DNA from: Deltaproteobacteria bacterium
GTDB taxonomy: Bacteria > Myxococcota_A > UBA9160 > UBA4427
Direction: 5' to 3'
Length of the DNA: 64,000 bases
Assembly (NCBI GenBank): GCA_002719955.1
Contig: PBFW01000073.1
Location: 62,001 to 126,000 of the forward strand
In this document: in pieces, positions 43,524-52,855 of the stretch
Layout of the letters: each line of letters starts with the position of its first letter
Position numbering within the stretch: position 1 is the first letter of the stretch
Translations under genes and position numbers: made by a program
The notes under the pieces: model-generated
Told to the model about the DNA's origin: nothing
What the model saw: only the letters and a program-made list of their open reading frames with translations
Database searches by the model: none

Positions 43524-44003
43524 ATGTTGAAGGCATTCAAGAAATTCCTGATGGGCATCACGCTGACGCCGGCCGGCACGTTCTGCGACAAAGCGATCGT
43601 CCGCTTCACGGGTGTCTCGCTGGTCTCCGCGGTCTTCGCCTTCGCGATCGGAATCCCCTACCAGACGACGCTCTGCCTGCGGACGATCGGTAAACGGACG
43701 GGGCACCTTCGAACGGCGGTCGTCCCCTACCGGAAGCTCGAGAACGCCTACGTCGTGATCGGCTCCTTCGGCGGCTCCCCGCGACACCCCTCCTGGGCAC
43801 TCAACATGATGGCCCAGCCCGTCGCCTGGATCTGGGTCGCCCGAAAATATATTCCGGTGCGCGTCGAACTCCTCGAGGGCGATGAGCGGCAACGCGTCTT
43901 CGATGAGATCAGCCAGGGGCGGGGGCCCTATGTTCGCTACCAGAAGATGGCGATGCCCAGGCTGCTTCCAGTGCTCCGAATGACCCCCTTCGCACGAACC
44001 TAG
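43524..44003 (+). CDS. Ddn-like deazaflavin (F420)-dependent nitroreductase family protein
   Basis: A 159-residue split-barrel protein. LRTIGKRTGHLRTAVVPYRK is the F420-phosphate-binding block of the Ddn family (LTTTGRKSGxxRTxPL), followed by VVIGSFGGSPRHPSWALNM. The N-terminus has a hydrophobic stretch (VSLVSAVFAFAIGIPY) that may make it membrane-associated, as in mycobacterial relatives. Members reduce quinones, enones or nitro compounds with F420H2. I chose ATG 43524; a TTG at 43494 is possible. The SGNH gene follows by 47 bp. Confidence 0.83.
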   Translation: MLKAFKKFLMGITLTPAGTFCDKAIVRFTGVSLVSAVFAFAIGIPYQTTLCLRTIGKRTGHLRTAVVPYRKLENAYVVIGSFGGSPRHPSWALNMMAQPVAWIWVARKYIPVRVELLEGDERQRVFDEISQGRGPYVRYQKMAMPRLLPVLRMTPFART

Positions 44004-44050
44004 CGAGCCCTCCTGATCGAGAACGTTCGCCGCTGTCAGAAGAGATCGAC

Positions 44051-45580
44051 GTGACCGCCCGCAAGAATCTCGCGCTCCTCCTGCTGATCGCGGTCGCAAT
44101 GCTCTGGACCCTCCCCAGCGACGTGATCGAACTGATCGTCCGGCAGGAGGATGTGATCCTCGGCCGCTATTCCGAAAACCACGCCTATGCCGCCCTCGTT
44201 CTCGGCCCACTCCTGATTGGAGCGGCCACCCTGCTCCTCTCGCGGGTCGCCCTGGATCGCCAGCTCTTCTTTCGTGTCTCGGCGGTCACCCTCTCCGGAC
44301 TCTTCGCGTTCAGCGTGGTGGATCTCGTCGCCCGACGTTTGGCCGAACCACGCTATCTCGTCGAAACGCTCGAGCAACGCGATCGCTGGCCCCATGACTG
44401 GCAAACGGGCATGCTCAGGACCCGTCCACCCAACGCACGCTATGCGGTCCATTTCGTGGACGAACCCGACGCCGCACGCTCGTACCCCGACGCTCCGAGT
44501 GGATTCCCTCCCGTCGACATCACCCTGAGCGTCGATCATCGCGGCTTTCGCAACCCTCCCTCGCTAGCCAGCTCCGAAATCGTGGCCCTCGGCGATTCCT
44601 TCACCGAGGGTTCGCGGGTCTCTGACGACGAGATATGGCCGATCCGTCTAGCGCGAAGCCTTGGGACGCCGATCTACAACCTGGGGATGGCGGGCGGCTC
44701 GCCCAGGGATTACCGCAACCATCTCTTCGCCTATCTCGACGAGTTGAAGCCGAAAACAGTCCTCTGCACGGTCTACGAGGGAAATGATTTCAGGCTTCAC
44801 GCGAGCCACGAGCCACAGAGCTGGCTTGCAGAACGCCTCGAAGAAGCCCGGAGCAGGCTCAAGAGTTCCCCGATCGTCCTGGCCTTCAGGGCCTTCGTCT
44901 CCGATCGACTCGGTGGAATCCATGCCGACGCCCCCGTGCCCGAGTCGCCAGCGCTTTCCTGGATGCCGGTCGAGTTCGAGGCGGGTGGGGGTCGACAATT
45001 CTACTCCTTCAAGCCAAGACGCCTGACTCAGCTCGACCTGACGGAGCGCGAATTCAGCGAATCAAAGGGCTGGAAGATGGCGAAGAAAAGCCTCCTGGAG
45101 CTCATCCGGATCTGTCGCGAACACGAGATTCGCCTGATCTTCATCTACGCCCCCAGCAAGCCCCATGTCATCATGCCCATGATCGAGGAGCGACTCTCAC
45201 CAGAGCAACTGCACGCGTTCAGTGCCTATCGAAAGGCGGGACTTCCCACGGCCGCCGAGTTCAAGAAGCGATTCTTTGACCGGATCGACAATTCGGAGAT
45301 CGTGTTCTTCCGCTTCTGCGAAGTAGAAGAAATCGAATGCATCAGCCCGACCGCAGCCCTCCGAGAACGGGCGCTCGAGGGCCAACAGGTCTACTACACC
45401 TACGATCAACACTGGAGCCGAATCGGCCACCAGGTGGTGGCGGACAGCATGCGCCGACACCTCGAATCGAATCCGAGCACGCGATCGCTCTCTACAGATC
45501 CTCGCAGTGGATTCGAGAGGTCGCTGCACGACGCAATTTCGATCTCCTCCCGAGGCCATCGAGCCACGCTGGATCCCTGA
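44051..45580 (+). CDS. Membrane-anchored SGNH-hydrolase-fold protein
   Basis: A 509-residue protein starting at GTG 44051. Three hydrophobic segments are visible: ~7-24 (LALLLLIAVAMLWTLP), ~46-64 (ALVLGPLLIGAATLLL) and ~72-92. The remainder is an SGNH domain with the nucleophile motif GDSFTEG at 181-187 (Ser183), IYNLGMAGGSPRDY (block II) and YEGND (block III), and the catalytic D452-x-H454 in DQHWSRIG, as in AlgX/AlgJ-like acetyltransferases. It probably acts outside the membrane on an acylated glycan or lipid. It does not obviously belong to the catabolic pathway. Confidence 0.8.
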   Translation: MTARKNLALLLLIAVAMLWTLPSDVIELIVRQEDVILGRYSENHAYAALVLGPLLIGAATLLLSRVALDRQLFFRVSAVTLSGLFAFSVVDLVARRLAEPRYLVETLEQRDRWPHDWQTGMLRTRPPNARYAVHFVDEPDAARSYPDAPSGFPPVDITLSVDHRGFRNPPSLASSEIVALGDSFTEGSRVSDDEIWPIRLARSLGTPIYNLGMAGGSPRDYRNHLFAYLDELKPKTVLCTVYEGNDFRLHASHEPQSWLAERLEEARSRLKSSPIVLAFRAFVSDRLGGIHADAPVPESPALSWMPVEFEAGGGRQFYSFKPRRLTQLDLTEREFSESKGWKMAKKSLLELIRICREHEIRLIFIYAPSKPHVIMPMIEERLSPEQLHAFSAYRKAGLPTAAEFKKRFFDRIDNSEIVFFRFCEVEEIECISPTAALRERALEGQQVYYTYDQHWSRIGHQVVADSMRRHLESNPSTRSLSTDPRSGFERSLHDAISISSRGHRATLDP

Positions 45581-45692
45581 GGCCGATCTGGGTTCGCGCC
45601 GACATCGCTGATACAACGCACTACCTTGCGGGGACCCGTTCGAACGCACCCGACGATGCACTGCTCAACGACGAACACCAGAGGGAATGATC

Positions 45693-46874
45693 ATGGTCCA
45701 ATCCATCAGTGCTCCACCCGTCAGCGGTTTTGTCTGCGATCCACATTCGGCGTTCTATCAGGCACATCTCTACGAGATCTACCGAACGCTGCGGGACGAA
45801 TTCCCGGTCTATTACAGTGAGATGCACGATCTTCGCATCGTATCGCGCTACGCCGATGTCAGATCGATCCTGCTTGATCACGACACCTTCACCGTGAATG
45901 GGGTCGCTGAATCGAAACAGCTTCCACCCATGCTCGTCTATCTCGACGGCGAACGACACACGAAGCTGCGCAATCTCATCTCCCGTGGTTTTACGCCCCG
46001 CCGCATCGCCGCGATGGAGGGGCGCATTCGCGCGATCACACGCAAGCTGCTCGACGATCTCGCTGGGGAATCGGTGGTGGATCTGATGCACAGCTTCGCT
46101 GCCCAGCTCCCGAGCCGGGTCGTCGCCGAGTTGATCGGAATCCCCGAGGAGCGACGAGAGATCTTCCTCGAGTGCACCGAGGGGATGATCGAAACCGGCC
46201 CGAAGGAGCACCAGATCACGGAGCCCGCAAAGCTGATCTTCGCAGAGTTCGACGAACTGCTCGCACAACGTCGCAAAGAGCGGCGGGACGATCTGATGAG
46301 CGCTCTGATCGATGCCGAGATCGACGGGAAGCGCGTGACGGCGGAGGAACTGATGGGTTTCTGCTTCCTGCTGATCATCGGCGGGAACGATACGACGATG
46401 AACCTGATCGGGAACGGTATCGCGCTGCTCGCGTGGCATCCGGAGCAGCGCGCAGAACTCGTCCGGGACGTCTCGCTGATTCCCGGCGCGGTCGAGGAGA
46501 TGCTCCGGGTCGAGGCCCCCACCCAGGCACTCGCCCGGCGACCCACGCGTGACGTCGAGCTCCACGGTGTCACGATTCCCGCCGATAGTCGCGTCTTGAT
46601 CAACTATGGCTCGGCCAATCACGACGACCGCGTCTTCGAGGATTCCGACCTCTTCGACATCCACCGACCAGAGATCCGCCACCTCTCCCTCGGCCAGGGA
46701 TCCCACTACTGCATGGGCTCTTCACTGGCCCGCATGGAATCCCGAATCGCCTTCGAGGAATTGCTGGAGCGCTACCCCGAATACCAGCTCGAGTCCGAAC
46801 CGGACTGGGTGACCTCGCGTTGGGCGCGCTCCCATCCCGAACTCGAGGTTCGACTCCAGCCGACATCTCAATAG
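45693..46874 (+). CDS. Cytochrome P450
   Basis: A 393-residue P450. The I-helix is IIGGNDTTMN, and the heme ligand is Cys340 in LGQGSHYCMGSSLARMESR. The I-helix has Gly-Gly-Asn before Asp-Thr, as in several bacterial CYP families. I chose ATG 45693, seven bases after GAGGGA; an ATG two codons earlier directly abuts the same RBS. It follows the SGNH gene by 112 bp and converges on the enoyl-CoA hydratase. No redox partner is adjacent. Confidence 0.95.
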   Translation: MVQSISAPPVSGFVCDPHSAFYQAHLYEIYRTLRDEFPVYYSEMHDLRIVSRYADVRSILLDHDTFTVNGVAESKQLPPMLVYLDGERHTKLRNLISRGFTPRRIAAMEGRIRAITRKLLDDLAGESVVDLMHSFAAQLPSRVVAELIGIPEERREIFLECTEGMIETGPKEHQITEPAKLIFAEFDELLAQRRKERRDDLMSALIDAEIDGKRVTAEELMGFCFLLIIGGNDTTMNLIGNGIALLAWHPEQRAELVRDVSLIPGAVEEMLRVEAPTQALARRPTRDVELHGVTIPADSRVLINYGSANHDDRVFEDSDLFDIHRPEIRHLSLGQGSHYCMGSSLARMESRIAFEELLERYPEYQLESEPDWVTSRWARSHPELEVRLQPTSQ

Positions 46875-46926
46875 CGAGCTGCAAAAGGGCCCGTGCGCGA
46901 GATGCACACCCGCCCGCGGAAGAGAT

Positions 46927-47706
46927 TCAGCGGCCCCCGAAACGGGGGTTGCGTCTCTCTGCGAAAGCGCGAGCGCCCTCCTTCACATCCTCCGAGAGTC
47001 TGACCCGTTCGAAGAACGTCTTCTCGAGCAAATAGCCCGTCTCGAGGCCCATACCGCGCACCGCAATTTCCTTCGCGGTCCGAACAGCGAGCGGCCCGTT
47101 CTGGCAGATTCTTTCGGCCAATGCCATGACTTCACTCATCAACTGATCGCCGGCAACCACGCGATTGACCAGTCCAACCTCGCAAGCCCTCCTGGCGTCG
47201 ATATTCTCGCCCGTGAGAATCAACTCCATGGCGATGGCCCACGGAATCTGCCGCGGTAGACGGATATGGGAACCGCCGGAGGGAACCACCCCCCAGCAGA
47301 CTTCACTCAACCCGAAGACGGCATGTTCCGCGGCGATGCGCAGATCCGTACCCTCGAGAAATTCCATGCCTCCGGCGATGCAGAAGCCATTGATGGCGGC
47401 GATGATGGGCTTGAAGACCTGCGCGAAGGGACGTTTGACCGGGTCTTCGTAGCCCGCCTGATTTCCGCCGATCACCGCGGGCAGCGCTTCCTCGAGGTCC
47501 ATGCCCGCGCAAAAGGATTTCTGCCCGGCCCCCGTAAGAATCGCCACCAGAAGCTCGGGATCTTCGTTGAAATCCTCGAAGGCAGCATCCATCGCCACCA
47601 ACATATCCGTCGTGAGCGCGTTCATCTTCTCGGGGCGATCGATGGTCATCACCGCGATCCGACCCTGTCTTTCGTACCGGAAGGTCTCCGGAAGAACGAG
47701 GGTCAT
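46927..47706 (-). CDS. Enoyl-CoA hydratase/isomerase family protein
   Basis: A 259-residue crotonase. CoA-binding LTGAGQKSFCAGMDLEE is followed by CIAGGMEFLEGTD and FGLSEVCWGVVPSGG. Both catalytic glutamates of authentic hydratases are kept, Glu115 and Glu135, at the canonical 20-residue spacing, so water addition to an enoyl-CoA is plausible. It is the third minus-strand gene after CoA-transferase copy C and the MaoC-type protein, which fits a beta-oxidation module. Confidence 0.92.
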   Translation of the reverse strand: MTLVLPETFRYERQGRIAVMTIDRPEKMNALTTDMLVAMDAAFEDFNEDPELLVAILTGAGQKSFCAGMDLEEALPAVIGGNQAGYEDPVKRPFAQVFKPIIAAINGFCIAGGMEFLEGTDLRIAAEHAVFGLSEVCWGVVPSGGSHIRLPRQIPWAIAMELILTGENIDARRACEVGLVNRVVAGDQLMSEVMALAERICQNGPLAVRTAKEIAVRGMGLETGYLLEKTFFERVRLSEDVKEGARAFAERRNPRFGGR

Positions 47707-47828
47707 CTCATGATTCCCCGCGCCCGAAACGAATCGGCCCCCGATCCGCGATTCCGATCGGGCTCATTGGGTCCCTTCGGGCATCGCCGGAACCCGACCG
47801 CAGCCTACAATCCTCGGGAGACGACACC

Positions 47829-48869
47829 TCACACACCCGCAGCGAACGGAAGGGCCAGCTTCACGGTGCCCGTGACGTGATCGCCGAGCGCGTTGCGGCC
47901 GCGCAGGCCGAGCGAAACGAGTCCCGTCCCGTCGTGCTCCTCCTTGGACAGGATCGAGCCCGACATGGTCATCGTATCGCCAGGATAATTGGGCGCTCCC
48001 AGTCGGATCGAAAGAGACTGCAAGAGCGCTTCGGGACCGGCCCAGTCGCTGATATAGCGACCGCAGAGGCCGCTGGAGGTGAGGATATTCATGAAGATAT
48101 CCGGCGAGCCCCGCTCGATCGCCAGATCTCGGTCGTGATGAACATCCTGGTAGTCCCGCGATGCGATCGCGCAGGCCACGATGAGGGTCGTCGTGATCGG
48201 AATTGGGCAGGCGGGCAATTCCTCTCCCACCGCTGCCTCACCAAAGCGAAGTGTGGACTCACGCCGCTTCTGAGGGGGCACCGGAGACGATTTCGCGGCG
48301 GGAGCAGTCGGGGGGCCAGCTCCGTCCGGAGCGGCAGCGATCTTTCCCGTGCCGGGTCGGAATTTCAGAATCCGAAATCGCATGCGCCCGACGACCTCGT
48401 CATGCTGGTTCCGATACTCGTTCATCGTCGTAACGAAATGGCCGATCCCGAGCCCCGTATGCTTTTCCTCGGAGATCTCTTCGAGCACCAGCACGGCGCT
48501 CAACTCGTCTCCGAGACGGAGATAGCGCTCGTATTCCTGCTCGCAGTTGGTCGCGACGACGGAGGTGAAACCCGCCTCGTCGAGGAGGGAGACGACATTC
48601 GATTGTGGATCGCGCGGATCCGGGAGGCGCTCGATATTGCCGAGCATATTCCATGCGTTCAGCATCGTCGGCGGCGCGACGATCTCGCCATGAACGGATT
48701 TGGCCGCCCGATCTGGATCGGTATAGATCGGATTGGCATTCTGCATGGCATCACACCAATGCCTGATCATGGGTTGATTGACCGGGTCGCGCGCAATCGC
48801 GGGCGTACCCTTGGCGCCGAGATGGGATCGCAGGCTCCCCAGGAACTCGGAATTCGTTGAATCGGCCAT
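47829..48869 (-). CDS. Double-hotdog MaoC/FAS1-dehydratase-type protein
   Basis: A 346-residue protein with two hotdog units. The N-terminal unit has the FAS1-DH block PMIRHWCDAMQNANPIYTDP, in which the catalytic His of the 'NPIHxD' motif is Tyr49, so it looks inactive. After a Pro/Ala-rich linker (~185-205) the C-terminal unit carries DVHHDRDLA with His244, His245 and Asp246, the hydratase motif. The family hydrates 2-enoyl-CoA esters with bulky chains; ChsH1/ChsH2 in cholesterol degradation are related. GGAGG supports the ATG at 48869. It lies between CoA-transferase copy C and the crotonase, all on the minus strand. Confidence 0.83.
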   Translation of the reverse strand: MADSTNSEFLGSLRSHLGAKGTPAIARDPVNQPMIRHWCDAMQNANPIYTDPDRAAKSVHGEIVAPPTMLNAWNMLGNIERLPDPRDPQSNVVSLLDEAGFTSVVATNCEQEYERYLRLGDELSAVLVLEEISEEKHTGLGIGHFVTTMNEYRNQHDEVVGRMRFRILKFRPGTGKIAAAPDGAGPPTAPAAKSSPVPPQKRRESTLRFGEAAVGEELPACPIPITTTLIVACAIASRDYQDVHHDRDLAIERGSPDIFMNILTSSGLCGRYISDWAGPEALLQSLSIRLGAPNYPGDTMTMSGSILSKEEHDGTGLVSLGLRGRNALGDHVTGTVKLALPFAAGV

Positions 48870-49015
48870 CATGGTCCTCCATCTTTTTCAAGGGGCGCCG
48901 CTCTCGACACCCTCGGAAGCATGCTGCGCGTTTGGTTTCTCGTCGTCAACTCGTGCGATCGAGCCGACCGGCTCGTTCCAGCCCACACAGCGTGGAACGC
49001 CCAGCGGTAGGTGAG

Positions 49016-51418
49016 TCACATAAAGGTGGGCCGCTCGCCGATGATCTTCTCTTCGCGCAGGCGCTCGAGTTCCTCGGGCGACAGGCCCAGATCCCCGCCG
49101 AGAACTTCGTCGTTGTGCTGACCCAATGTCGGCGGGGGGGATCGATGCAGGTGCGGCCCGAGCGCAGAAAAACGCATCGGCAATCCCGGATAACGCTTGC
49201 GGCCCATATGCGGGTGTTCCATCTCCTGGTAGAACTGCCGATGTTCGAGCTGGGGATTGGGCATGACGTGGTAGGCGTTGACCACACGATTAGCGGGCAC
49301 CCCGGACGCGGCCAACCGATCCGCCGCCGCCTCCGCCGTCTGGTCGGCAAGCCAATCCGTCAGGTGCCCGTCGATCATGTCGTGCTTGCCCCGCCGCCCG
49401 GCCGCCTCGGCCAATTCGGGATCCCGGGCCCAAGCGGGATCTCCCAGCAGAGAAACGAGCGCCTTCCACTCCTGGTCGGTGGCGACGGCGAGCGCCAGAT
49501 ATTCCTCCCCCTGCGCACAGGGGTAGACACCCTGCGGTGCCGCGTAGGGTCCCCGGTTGCCCTGGCGGGAGAGCAGTTGGCCGTAGGCCGAGTATTCGAT
49601 TACCTGCTCGGCCGCGATATTCAACGCCGGCTCCACGAGCGCGACCTCGACGAGCTGCCCCTCGCCGGTCGCGCGACGACGTTCGAGCGCCATCAACAGC
49701 GCAAAGACCGCATGCATCCCGCCGATCGGGTCGCAGGCGCCGCGCACGACCAGCGGCATATCCTGATAGCCGGTGATCCACGCGAGCGCGCTGACCTGCT
49801 CGACATTGGGCGCGAAACCCGTGCGGTCGCGCCACGGACCATCTAGCCCGAAGGCCGGCATCCGCATCATGATCGCGCGGGGATTGATCTCGCGAATCAC
49901 GTCCCAACCGAGACCGAAATTTTCGATGACCCGAACCGAAAAATTCTCGGTGACCACGTCGGCGTCGGCGATGAGTCGTTTCAGGAGTGCCATCCCCTCG
50001 TCGCTGTCGATTTGCACCGTGACGGCGCGCTTACCGGTATTGGCCCCGTGAAAGGTCGTCGAAGACTCCCACAGCGCGTCGTTGGGGACAGAACCGACGA
50101 AACGCATCCCATCCGGGCGCTGGATCGACTCGACCTTGACGACATCCGCACCCATATCCGCCAGGAAAGAGGTCGAGGCGGGGCCCGCCCAGAACTGGGT
50201 GAGATCCACGACCCGCAGGCCCGCCAGCGGAAGCACGTCTCCATCGGCCGAGCCCGAACGGATGCGAGGCTTCGCGCGGGCCGCTTCGGTCTTCACCTCT
50301 TCGGTGTGTTCACCCAGTCTCGGCGCCGACTCGGGGGCACGCAGCACCCCCTCGCCCAACACATAATGGGGGCGCGGCTGCAGAAAACCGCCGGGGTTCT
50401 CCATGAAGACCCCCCTTTCGACGAAATGGTCCATCCCGGGCAGATTCCGGCCATCTCCGATCGGCGCCGCCGGAATGCGCATCAGGCTGAGAGTCTCGAT
50501 GACCTCATCGACCGTTCTCTGGCTGATCCAGGCTTGGATGATCTCACCGAGAAATTCCCGGTGCTGCATGCGGACGGCGCCGTCGTAGAATTTCTCGTCG
50601 TCGCCGACTTTCGGGTGGCCGATGATCGTACAGAAATCCTTCCATTGTTGACCGGTATAGGTGCACATCCCGACCCAGCCATCTTTCGCGCGTTCGATCG
50701 ACGGGGTCTCGACGGCCTGATCCAGGCTTCCTCCGAAGAACTGGCTACTCAGATCGAAATAGGTCGTCATGCAGCTCAGGATCGCCTCGTAGGTCGAGAG
50801 ATCGACGGATTGACCGCGTCCCGTATTGCGACTCGACAGCCACGCGCCCATCGCGCCGAGCGCCGCATAGATCCCGGCGACATATTCTCCCAGGCGCCCC
50901 CCCGCTCCGACGGGTCCGCGCTCGGGCAGCCCCCGATAGCCGGTACATCCGACGGCGGCTTGCAGGGTCCACTCGGTGGCGGGACGATCCGCCCAGGGGC
51001 CCGTCGCCCCCCAGGCCGAGATCGAAACCAGCGAGAGCGCCGGGTTCTTCGCTTGCAGCGTCTCGAGGGCGAGCTCATGCTGCTGCATAGCACCAGGGCC
51101 AAAGCTCTCGACCACGAGATCGATCGAAGGCGCGAGATCGAGAACGAGTCGACGGCCCTCGGAGGAGTCCAGATCGGCGACGACGCTGCGCTTGGAGGCG
51201 TTCAGGAACTGAAACAAGGCCCCGTCTTGATCGTCCGGAATTTCCGCCCCCGAAGCGCTCCAGCGACGCAGGGGATCCCCACCCTCGGGCGACTCGAGCT
51301 TGATCACGTCCGCCCCCGCATCAGCGAGCAATTTCGTGCAATAGGGTCCCGAGATCTGTGTCGATAGATCGAGCACGCGCAATCCGGCCAGGGGCCACTG
51401 CGGGGCCGCATCCTTCAT
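49016..51418 (-). CDS. Double-length CaiB/BaiF (type III) CoA-transferase, copy C
   Basis: An 800-residue two-unit CoA-transferase, paralogous to copy B along its length. Unit 1 has LDLSTQISGPYCTKLL and LESPEGGDPLRRW; unit 2 begins near residue 425 with LAGLRVVDLTQFWAGPAST. The catalytic position is Asp563 in unit 2 (ACDPIGGMHAVF) and Glu178 in unit 1 (GEYVAGIYAAL), exactly as in copy B. It is first in a minus-strand series with the MaoC-type and crotonase genes, and divergent from the second acyl-CoA dehydrogenase pair, so it probably activates their substrate. The start may be ATG 51418 or 51427. Confidence 0.92.
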   Translation of the reverse strand: MKDAAPQWPLAGLRVLDLSTQISGPYCTKLLADAGADVIKLESPEGGDPLRRWSASGAEIPDDQDGALFQFLNASKRSVVADLDSSEGRRLVLDLAPSIDLVVESFGPGAMQQHELALETLQAKNPALSLVSISAWGATGPWADRPATEWTLQAAVGCTGYRGLPERGPVGAGGRLGEYVAGIYAALGAMGAWLSSRNTGRGQSVDLSTYEAILSCMTTYFDLSSQFFGGSLDQAVETPSIERAKDGWVGMCTYTGQQWKDFCTIIGHPKVGDDEKFYDGAVRMQHREFLGEIIQAWISQRTVDEVIETLSLMRIPAAPIGDGRNLPGMDHFVERGVFMENPGGFLQPRPHYVLGEGVLRAPESAPRLGEHTEEVKTEAARAKPRIRSGSADGDVLPLAGLRVVDLTQFWAGPASTSFLADMGADVVKVESIQRPDGMRFVGSVPNDALWESSTTFHGANTGKRAVTVQIDSDEGMALLKRLIADADVVTENFSVRVIENFGLGWDVIREINPRAIMMRMPAFGLDGPWRDRTGFAPNVEQVSALAWITGYQDMPLVVRGACDPIGGMHAVFALLMALERRRATGEGQLVEVALVEPALNIAAEQVIEYSAYGQLLSRQGNRGPYAAPQGVYPCAQGEEYLALAVATDQEWKALVSLLGDPAWARDPELAEAAGRRGKHDMIDGHLTDWLADQTAEAAADRLAASGVPANRVVNAYHVMPNPQLEHRQFYQEMEHPHMGRKRYPGLPMRFSALGPHLHRSPPPTLGQHNDEVLGGDLGLSPEELERLREEKIIGERPTFM

Positions 51419-51657
51419 GTTCTTCATCCCTTTCGTGGAGCGGAAGGATACGCCAATCGACACGCGAAATGGGGACGCATCAGCGATCCTGATCGGACCC
51501 ACCCATAGCCCCCTCTTCGCCGCTTCGAAGCCGATCTGCCCAATTGCGAGCCGGTAGACGCTCGAGCATAATCGCGCTCCGATCCGGAGCGGAACCCGAT
51601 CGGGAGACAGGCCCGAAGACGTCTCGCCGAGCGATGCCATTTTCACTGGAGGCCAAG

Positions 51658-52836
51658 GTGTACATCGGATACACGCCCGAGCAGGAGGCGCTGTGCGACG
51701 AGCTGCGCGCATATTTTGACGAGCTGATGACACCCGATCTGCGCGAGGAATGTGCGGGCAGCGGCGAGGGCGGTGGGCCCCTCTTCCGCGAAGCGATGAA
51801 GCAGATGGGGCGCGACGGCTGGCTCGGGGTCGGCTGGCCCGTCCAATTCGGCGGCCAAAACCGCACGGCCATCGAACAATTCATCTTTGGCAACGAGGTT
51901 CGGCGCGCGGGCTTTCCCTTTCCCTTTCTCACGCTGGACACGGTCGGACCCACGATCGCACGCTTCGGCACGGAAGAACAGAAACAATTCTTCGTCCCGA
52001 AGATCCTGGCCGGCGAGATCTTCTTTTCGATCGGTTATTCGGAGCCGAGTGCGGGAACCGATTTGGCCTCGCTCGTAACGCGCGCTGATCGCGACGGCGA
52101 CGAGTGGATCATCAACGGTCAGAAGGTCTTCACGAGTTTTGCCGATCAGGCCGATTATGTCTGGCTTGCGGCCCGCACGGATCCCGAGGCGCGCAAACAC
52201 GCCGGTATTTCCATGTTCCTGGTGCCGACCACCGCCCCGGGATATTCGCATTCGCCCATCCGCACCATGAGCCAGCTCGATACCTACGCGACCTTCTACG
52301 AGGATGTCCGCGTGCCGGCTTCGGCGATGGTGGGGCCCGAGAATGGTGGGTGGGATCTCATGACGAACCAGCTCAATCGGGAGCGAGTGGGCATCGCTGA
52401 TTCCGGGCCCGAAGAGGATCTCTATAGCCTGATCATCGACTACGCACGGAACAAGCGCCTCGCCGACGGAACTCTTCTGATCGATCGGCCGAGGGTGCGG
52501 CAGAACCTGGGCCGGGTACGCGCCGGACTCGAAGCGAATCGCCTGATCCGCTGGAAACAGGCCTGGACGAGCGAAAAAGGCCAACTGGACCCCGCCGGCG
52601 CCTCGGCGGCCAAGGTCTACGGCTCCGAGTTCAGTATCGAGGCGATTCGTCTGCTCGGCGAGATCACCGGGGAGGCCGGTTGCGTCCGCGCCGGCTCGCC
52701 CGAAGCGGCACTCGAAGGGCAGCTGGAACTCGCCTATCGCACAGCCTCACTCGCCGCGTTCGGGGGCGGGACCAACGAGATCCAGCGGGATCTCATCTCG
52801 GCGGTGGGGCTCCAGATGCCCCGCGCCTCGCGCTGA
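51658..52836 (+). CDS. Acyl-CoA dehydrogenase, first gene of second pair
   Basis: A 392-residue acyl-CoA dehydrogenase. It has YSEPSAGTDLASLVTRA and NGQKVFTSFADQADYVWLAA in the flavin-binding domain and the C-terminal FGGGTNEIQRDLISAVGL, the subunit type with Gly at the MCAD catalytic-Glu position. I prefer the GTG at 51658 because GGAGG lies six bases upstream; ATG 51634 would add eight residues. It and the next gene (19 bp downstream) form a pair resembling heteromeric FadE enzymes. It is not a recent copy of the pair at 9.7-12.1 kb. Confidence 0.9.
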   Translation: MYIGYTPEQEALCDELRAYFDELMTPDLREECAGSGEGGGPLFREAMKQMGRDGWLGVGWPVQFGGQNRTAIEQFIFGNEVRRAGFPFPFLTLDTVGPTIARFGTEEQKQFFVPKILAGEIFFSIGYSEPSAGTDLASLVTRADRDGDEWIINGQKVFTSFADQADYVWLAARTDPEARKHAGISMFLVPTTAPGYSHSPIRTMSQLDTYATFYEDVRVPASAMVGPENGGWDLMTNQLNRERVGIADSGPEEDLYSLIIDYARNKRLADGTLLIDRPRVRQNLGRVRAGLEANRLIRWKQAWTSEKGQLDPAGASAAKVYGSEFSIEAIRLLGEITGEAGCVRAGSPEAALEGQLELAYRTASLAAFGGGTNEIQRDLISAVGLQMPRASR

Positions 52837-52855
52837 GAGCGGAGGAGAGCCCGGA

